Part shown: in pieces, positions 34,218-38,247 of the stretch
Position numbering within the stretch: the stretch's first letter is position 1
Layout of the letters: each line of letters starts with the position of its first letter
NCBI GenBank assembly: GCA_028275825.1
Contig: JAPWTX010000014.1
Span: forward strand, 1 to 38,247
Source: Ignisphaera sp.
Lineage (GTDB): Archaea; Thermoproteota; Thermoprotei_A; Sulfolobales; Ignisphaeraceae
Reading direction: 5' to 3'
Length of the DNA stretch: 38,247 bases
Position numbers and translations under genes: made by a program
The notes under the pieces: generated by a model
The model's input: only the letters and a program-made list of their open reading frames with translations
The model's database searches: none
What the model was told of the DNA's origin: nothing

Positions 34218-34345
34218 CTGACCTCCTCCTTGCCTTGAAGGGATGAGGGTTCCTGCGAGGGCGGGGAGGTTTGGGATTACATCTCCCTGTTCCTGGTATT
34301 CAATCCCAGGCCTGGTCTCTAGCTCACTACTCCTATCCATCGTAC
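34218..34345 (-). repeat. IS605/TnpB right-end-like remnant (copy B) within a 457-bp gap
   Basis: The gap 34035-34491 has no clear gene. On the minus strand it carries CAGGAACCCTCATCCCTTCA followed by AGGCAAGGAGGAGGTCAG, and AGCTCACTAC (plus strand) 103 bases from the CTGACC tail. These are the same blocks as in copy A. A 40-codon minus-strand frame at 34059-34181 (MMRESRMIIEEAFKDQHITN) also lies in this gap. It has protein-like composition but nothing else to support it. Confidence 0.5.
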
Positions 34346-34430
34346 TCGGGGCTATGAATAAACTGTTTATCATCGTCAATAACTTAGAGAATTCAACGCT
34401 TATCACCAAGAGCGATCAAAACAGAGAAAG

Positions 34431-34439
34431 TTTATAATC
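34431..34439 (+). promoter_or_regulatory. TATA box of the small membrane protein gene
   Basis: TTTATAATC preceded by GAAAG lies about 55 bases before the TTG start at 34492. It is the best TATA/BRE match in this gap, predicting a transcript start near 34460. Confidence 0.4.
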
Positions 34440-34491
34440 TCTCTATTTCTACTTTAAAAACACAGAGGTTTGACTGTAAAGGTGAGTTTAG

Positions 34492-34683
34492 TTGAAGTGG
34501 TATTACTGGGCTGGGGTCATAATCTTTGTTATCCTAGGGATAACCACATTAATACCAGCACCTGCTAGCAAACCATCGCTCTTAGGTTACTATGCTCACT
34601 GTTCATTCACACCAATAAGCACAGTAATTTGCTGGGCAATAGCTGGTGTTATATACTGGCTTGGTAGGAGAAGAGATAGGTAG
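34492..34683 (+). CDS. Small two-helix membrane protein
   Basis: The 63 residues comprise an N-terminal helix (WAGVIIFVILGITTLI), a conserved-looking loop (KPSLLGYYAHCSFTPISTVI) and a second helix (WAIAGVIYWLG) with a charged RRRDR tail. Small proteins with LLGY.A.CSF.P.ST are found in several archaea without known function. The start is TTG with GGTGAG 11 bases upstream. A good TATA box precedes it. Confidence 0.6.
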   Translation: MKWYYWAGVIIFVILGITTLIPAPASKPSLLGYYAHCSFTPISTVICWAIAGVIYWLGRRRDR

Positions 34684-34861
34684 TAACACTTCTGCATTTT
34701 AAAACAATTTTTCTCACATTTTGTTTGCTCACTGCAACGTTATGAGTCTTTGTGATATGCAGCCATATTAATATACATAGAGTATTTATGTAATGAGTAT
34801 AGCTCATATTAAGCAATATTTAAAATTGTGTTATATGGCTATACAGCTCATCGTATTGTAA

Positions 34862-35456
34862 ATGCTTAGCCTGGTTATAGCAGGGCTTAGCAGTGTCCGC
34901 TCTTATGTTGTTTTCTATGGGTGCTAATGACATGGCGAACTCTATTTCACCTTTAATTGGCTCTGGAGTTGCAAGGTTTAGAGAAGCCCTAGTTCTGTTT
35001 TCAGTTGCTGTGTTTATTGGTGCCATGGTTTAGGGGTTTATGGTTATAAAGACTCTTGGTAAGGGTATTGTAAGTGAAATAGATGTTGTTAGAGATATTT
35101 CTGCAACTTTAGCTGCATTCACATGGATAATGCTTGCAACTGTAAAGGGTGTACCAATATCAACAATCCACAGCATTACAGGTGATGTTATTGGTATTGC
35201 ATGCATGTTTCTACATGGTAAGCCTTGCGATTTGAATCTCAGTGTTATTAGTGAGATAGTTTTGAGCTGGGTAACATCCCCGCTTTGCACCATGGCTTTA
35301 GCAATACCGCTATACATCTTAACAGAGAAGGTGTTTAGACACAGCAATGACGGATGGGTTATTCCAGGAGCTCTTGCCATAACATTTCTTGCTGCATACA
35401 GCTTTGAAGCTAATGATGTAGTCTACATGTATCTAGCTAAGCATGTGCTTAGCTAA
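34862..35456 (+). pseudogene. Decayed PiT-family phosphate permease
   Basis: Segments of an inorganic phosphate transporter are clear. After an ATG (34862) and SLVIAGL, a one-base shift near 34886-34893 leads to LMLFSMGANDMANSISPLIG (the GANDxAN signature). A TAG at 35031-35033 stands where GAMVQGF is expected. The frame then continues with MVIKTLGKGIVSEI, VKGVPISTIHSITGDVIG and LSWVTSPL, and ends soon after SFEANDVVY, the second signature. The C-terminal half after that signature is missing. One frameshift, one nonsense codon and a truncation make it a pseudogene; the part from 35040 remains an open frame. Confidence 0.7.
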
Positions 35457-35685
35457 TGAAAAAGACTTTTTCGCAGCACAATGCTTAGCTTTGCGTAGGA
35501 GGCATGGCAAACCAATTACTATTAGGAGTTTTCAGAGGCTGATGGGTTACAGCAGCCTTGGGCAAGCTGAAAGGGTTTTGAAAAGGCTTGAGAGACTCGG
35601 GCTTGATGAGAAAAATCCCTTTTCCAAGTACATTGCGAAAAATGTGTTTCCTCCAGACATCTACAAAACCTTTACCCTAGTTTAG
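35443..35685 (+). CDS. Truncated winged-helix protein, homologue of the gene at 28672-29103
   Basis: The 80 residues align with the first half of the winged-helix membrane protein: HGKPITIRSFQRLMGYSSLG (the other copy: GKPVTIRGFQRLMGYSSPG), QAERVLKRLERLGL and YIAKNVFPPD. Similarity stops exactly where the membrane helices should begin. The ATG lies inside the end of the permease pseudogene, and the stop overlaps the convergent SPFH gene. It may be a relic, or a soluble regulator that still binds DNA. Confidence 0.5.
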   Translation: MCLANEKDFFAAQCLALRRRHGKPITIRSFQRLMGYSSLGQAERVLKRLERLGLDEKNPFSKYIAKNVFPPDIYKTFTLV

Positions 35686-36718
35686 CCCCGCAAATGGGGC
35701 AGAAGTTGGCTTCAGCAGGAGCTACATGACCATTAGGACACCACTTGAGTTGCTTACCGCAGTATGGGCAGAACTTAGCATTTATTGGTATGGGTGAGCC
35801 GCCGCAATATGGGCATCTAGCAACATACTGGGTAGGTGTTGCAACACCTGCTGTAGCTGGCTGTTGTGGTGGGGGTTGCTGTGCTTGTGGGGGTGGGGGC
35901 TGCAATGCCCACGGTATTGCGACTACCCCTGCCCCGAATGCTGCTCCTCCAGCCTGGGTCTTCTCAATAGCTTCTGCAAACTTTCTCGCCGTCTCTTGCT
36001 GAACTAGGTATGCTGCTGAAGTCCCTTGCGTGAGCCAGAACATCCTCTCCCTATATTCTGGAGGCACATCTATACCCTCAAACTGTATATCCTCAAGTGT
36101 AAGCCCAATCTCATCAAAAGCCTTCCTCAGGGTCATCAAAGCCCTCTTACCAGCTTCCTCAACCCTCATGTAGATGTCTTTAATGCTAGAGCTGCTTATG
36201 AACATCATGAGCTTGGTTAGGAAGTAGCCCCTTATATAGTCATCGAGCTCCTCTCTAGTGAACCTAGAGTCAGGTCCAACAACCTTGTTCACAAAGAGAA
36301 CAGGGTCTGCAACTCTGTAGTAGTACACGCCATGGAAAGAGACCGGTATTAGCTCTACAGTCTGGCTCTTACCACCAAACTTACCCTGAAGCCTATTGAC
36401 ATTGACGAAGATCACTATTGCCCTAAAGATGCTCTCCCCATAAACACCCTCGACAAGGCCTTGGAGAAATGGAATGTTTTGAGTGTCTAGAACATGTCTC
36501 CCTGGGCCTAGGAGTCCATAGACCTTCCCATCCCTGTAGAACACTGCTCTCTCCCACTCCTTGACAACGACTGTTGAGCCCCATGGGATTACCTCTTCTG
36601 GGTACCTCCACACAATGTCATTTGGCGTTGCATCCTTCCACTCAATGAGCTTTGGCTGAAAGCCGCTCACCTTGCTACCTGCCTTACCAACTATTTTCCC
36701 AAGAATATTTGCAACCAC
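35672..36718 (-). CDS. SPFH (band 7) protein with C-terminal zinc ribbons, YdjI-like
   Basis: The 348 residues consist of an SPFH domain (about 30-260: VVVKEWERAVFYRDGKVYGL, GPGRHVLDTQNIPFLQ, YYYRVADPVLFVNKVVG, ALMTLRKAFDEIGLTLEDI), a Pro/Gln-rich linker, and two zinc-ribbon units (CPYCGG ... CPYCGK, then CPNGH ... CPICG). This is the COG4260 / B. subtilis YdjI layout, a protein of the PspA-linked membrane stress operon ydjFGHI. It starts with GTG. A coiled-coil gene lies just upstream and a membrane protein gene beyond that. It likely gathers at the inner membrane face. Confidence 0.82.
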   Translation of the reverse strand: MVANILGKIVGKAGSKVSGFQPKLIEWKDATPNDIVWRYPEEVIPWGSTVVVKEWERAVFYRDGKVYGLLGPGRHVLDTQNIPFLQGLVEGVYGESIFRAIVIFVNVNRLQGKFGGKSQTVELIPVSFHGVYYYRVADPVLFVNKVVGPDSRFTREELDDYIRGYFLTKLMMFISSSSIKDIYMRVEEAGKRALMTLRKAFDEIGLTLEDIQFEGIDVPPEYRERMFWLTQGTSAAYLVQQETARKFAEAIEKTQAGGAAFGAGVVAIPWALQPPPPQAQQPPPQQPATAGVATPTQYVARCPYCGGSPIPINAKFCPYCGKQLKWCPNGHVAPAEANFCPICGAKLG

Positions 36719-36777
36719 TTATATACACCTCTAGAGTTCTATAGCTAGTGCAACACATTAATAAATTGTAGAGAAAA

Positions 36778-37278
36778 TTACTGCACCCAGCCCTTCACAA
36801 TCTTCTCTCTCTCAATGAGCTGACTCCTCAAATCACTTATAAGCTGAGTTAGCTGAGGTGCTCTATCTCTAACAGGGTTTTTAAGCATTGTGTCTTTCTT
36901 CAAATCGCTTACAAAGCTCCTTATCTTCTCAGCATCATCAACAAGCCCACCATCAACCTCCCTAATCTTCTCCAAATCCTCTTCCTGGATCTTAACAATG
37001 TTGTAGTGGGGTGCATAGCCTTGCTCAGCCCATCTAATCTTATCTGCTACAGTCCTCAAATCCCTTAGAATAGCGTCATAGATGTCAGCTGTTTTAAAGT
37101 CGTATTCAGCTAGATTTGCAATGGACTCCTCTAGATCTCTTATTGCCTCGCTCAGGATCCTAACAATGTACTCCCTGACCAGCCTGTCATCCTCTCTAAT
37201 ATACTCCTTCTTTCTATACCCCCTAAACCCGGGTAGGATGTTGAGAAGCTTCTCCAACGCTGCAGAGCGCTTAACCAT
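36778..37278 (-). CDS. Coiled-coil protein upstream of the SPFH gene
   Basis: About 166 residues, almost wholly helical: KLLNILPGFRGYRKKEYIRE followed by REYIVRILSEAIRDLEESIA, then QGYAPHYNIVKIQEEDLEKI and a long C-terminal helix. PGFRGYRKKE.R..D is found in small proteins next to SPFH genes in bacteria, as far as I remember; no enzyme domain is seen. It may play the part of a PspA-like scaffold partner. ATG at 37278; the frame opens at TTG 37290. The gap to the SPFH gene is 59 bp. Confidence 0.6.
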   Translation of the reverse strand: MVKRSAALEKLLNILPGFRGYRKKEYIREDDRLVREYIVRILSEAIRDLEESIANLAEYDFKTADIYDAILRDLRTVADKIRWAEQGYAPHYNIVKIQEEDLEKIREVDGGLVDDAEKIRSFVSDLKKDTMLKNPVRDRAPQLTQLISDLRSQLIEREKIVKGWVQ

Positions 37279-37326
37279 AGCCTTACACAAGTATATTGTG
37301 TAGCTGTGTAGAGTATAAAAATCTTC

Positions 37327-37698
37327 CTAGTGTAGCACACCAAAGAGCATTACTAGACCTAAGCATATGAGGAGTGCTGCAAACCCAATTAGCATTGAGA
37401 AAAGCGTGGATATGGCAACAGCTACAGCAAAAGAATAGAGCACTAAGCTCCACACAGTATAGAATCTCCTCTCACCAGCATCTCCCTCAACAAGCCCTCT
37501 ACACATAGCCACCGTGCCGAGCACAGCAAGGTTAAGAGAGACCAGCAAACCAATGCTAAAGCCCTGGAGAGCAACAACAATACTACAACCCACTAGCAGC
37601 AGTACAAGAGCTATAAAAATTGAGCCAAAACGCTCTTTAAACACATTGACCACTGCAAGAACACCCCTCACTACATAGAAATAAGTGTTACACACCAT
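37327..37698 (-). CDS. Four-helix membrane protein in the SPFH locus
   Basis: The 123 residues include four hydrophobic helices (FIALVLLLVGCSIVVALQGF; LLVSLNLAVLGTVAMC; YTVWSLVLYSFAVAVAI; MLIGFAALLICLGLVMLFGV) with a short charged loop EGDAGERRF. No family was recognised. It runs in the same direction as the coiled-coil and SPFH genes with a 48-bp gap, so it may be the membrane partner of that set. Confidence 0.6.
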   Translation of the reverse strand: MVCNTYFYVVRGVLAVVNVFKERFGSIFIALVLLLVGCSIVVALQGFSIGLLVSLNLAVLGTVAMCRGLVEGDAGERRFYTVWSLVLYSFAVAVAISTLFSMLIGFAALLICLGLVMLFGVLH

Positions 37699-37865
37699 AT
37701 TTTAAACCTTGCTCCACATATCTCGAAGGCTATATGCACCTACTTTTCAAAGGGCTTTAAAGCTCTTCAGAAAACTCTTGGAGATAAACATATTTTGACA
37801 CAGCTAAGAACTGTGATGCAACCTAAGCAACAGCATAAAACACGAGGATGCTTAGCATAGCGTTT

Positions 37866-37920
37866 CCCCTCTAACGGTACTTGATGGTATTTGTAAATAT
37901 TTGTATTTCCGTTAGAGGGG
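37866..37920. repeat. Perfect 12-bp inverted repeat
   Basis: CCCCTCTAACGG at 37866-37877 is the exact inverse of CCGTTAGAGGGG at 37909-37920, with a 31-base AT-rich loop that contains TTGATGGTA and GTAAATATTTG. It may be a strong hairpin, a protein site or one end of a small mobile element. Confidence 0.6.
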
Positions 37921-38136
37921 CTGGGCCTCGATGTGGGTTCACTAGCTTCACCCACACACCATGGGCCCCGGTCGAGCCCAACGCCACGGGGCTCCCATCT
38001 GAATCTCTATATTGATTCCCTATGTCACCGCGGTGCGGATCATCTGAGAAACTATAGTAGTTATAGAGCTATTTAAACATTACTCTCTATTGGCAAATAT
38101 TTACAGATATTCACAGATATTTAAACTTACCATCAA
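37881..38136. repeat. Nested inverted repeats bounding a 256-bp element
   Basis: TTGATGGTA (37881-37889) is inverted as TACCATCAA (38128-38136), and GTAAATATTTG (37893-37903) is inverted as CAAATATTTAC (38094-38104). The order is nested, so the two ends are mirror images. The right end also repeats ACAGATATT twice. The bounded core is GC-rich and contains no long open frame. This layout fits a non-autonomous transposon (MITE-like) or an iteron-type control region. Confidence 0.5.
37922..37998 (+). ncRNA. Candidate structured RNA with pseudoknot
   Basis: This GC-rich stretch in AT-rich DNA can fold as follows. TGGGCCTCGA (37922-37931) pairs with TCGAGCCCA (37972-37980) with one bulge. Inside, TGTGGGT (37932-37938) pairs with ACCCACA (37950-37956). 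ATGGGCCCCG (37961-37970) pairs with CGGGG-CT-CCCAT (37987-37998), which lies outside the first helix and so makes a pseudoknot. The pairing is seen directly; that it is transcribed is inference. A palindrome CACCGCGGTG follows at 38026-38035. Confidence 0.4.
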
Positions 38137-38247
38137 TTCTGTAACAGCCTCTTGTAGCTGTTTCAAGTTTCATATAGGTTTAGTGCTACCCCCTGCTACA
38201 GTAAACCTATACAAGAAGTGTATTAAGAAGTGCTCAAGATGTGGGGC
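38090..38247 (+). CDS. Possible 5' part of a gene running off the window
   Basis: A frame is open from a TTG at 38090 to the window end, with GTG at a later position as another start. The last residues, VNLYKKCIKKCSRCG, look like the beginning of a zinc-binding motif (C-x3-C-x2-C). The N-terminal part overlaps the repeat end at 38094-38136, so the true start may be later. No family can be named from so short a piece. Confidence 0.25.
   Translation, partial: MANIYRYSQIFKLTINSVTASCSCFKFHIGLVLPPATVNLYKKCIKKCSRCG

Noticed and set aside
34191-34409. A 72-codon minus-strand frame over remnant copy B
   Set aside because: It covers the hairpin and tail of the repeat; a rough translation of copy A at the same place has stops, so the frame is probably chance in non-coding DNA.

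Overview
The window reads as a chromosomal segment of a hyperthermophilic crenarchaeote (Thermoproteota). The evidence is archaeal-type PurP, an archaeal GO glycosylase (AGOG), DUF973 and DUF998 membrane proteins, TATA/BRE-like promoters close to start codons, frequent GTG/TTG starts and very tight gene overlaps. I cannot name the genus from sequence alone; an Ignisphaera- or Desulfurococcales-like heterotroph would fit.

Layout. (1) 1-4190 is a partly decayed region: the tail of a gene, remnants of a VapBC-like toxin-antitoxin pair, a broken membrane protein, intact sfsA and AGOG genes, and another broken reading frame. (2) 4194-7604 holds a DUF998 protein and a minus-strand C1-cofactor cluster: mtrH, an ATP-grasp gene resembling mfnD (split by a one-base frameshift) and mfnB. 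(3) 7874-19188 is one compact 15-gene minus-strand operon for a membrane-bound group 4 [NiFe] hydrogenase. It comprises a Mrp-type Na+/H+ antiporter module, a GltD-like flavoprotein plus CooF/HycB-like polyferredoxin, a second antiporter-like subunit, and the hydrogenase proper with intact Ni-binding cysteines. Its promoter carries two palindromes just downstream of the TATA box. (4) 19310-24443 encodes sugar and glycerate metabolism: glycerate 2-kinase, a fucose-isomerase-like protein and a GH3 beta-glucosidase. (5) 24929-28621 holds a SplB-like radical SAM protein, acylphosphatase, and purP-purB. (6) 28672-37698 is rich in membrane and zinc-ribbon proteins: a winged-helix membrane protein, an S/T-rich surface protein, two zinc-ribbon membrane proteins, a DUF973 protein, a decayed phosphate permease, an SPFH/zinc-ribbon protein, a coiled-coil protein and a four-helix membrane protein. 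Together these resemble the bacterial YdjFGHI/Psp membrane-stress set. (7) 37866-38136 has no clear gene but holds a GC-rich, potentially pseudoknotted core bracketed by nested AT-rich inverted repeats.

How the parts may work together. Sugars would be oxidised through a (semi/non-phosphorylative) route that uses glycerate kinase. Reductant would be discharged as H2 by the ion-pumping hydrogenase, with the flavoprotein/ferredoxin pair as a plausible extra electron entry. MtrH, MfnB and the MfnD-like protein point to a tetrahydromethanopterin/methanofuran C1 pathway in an organism showing no other methanogenesis gene here. Several short tails resembling the right ends of IS605/TnpB elements are scattered in the window without any intact transposase. 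No tRNA, rRNA or CRISPR array was seen.
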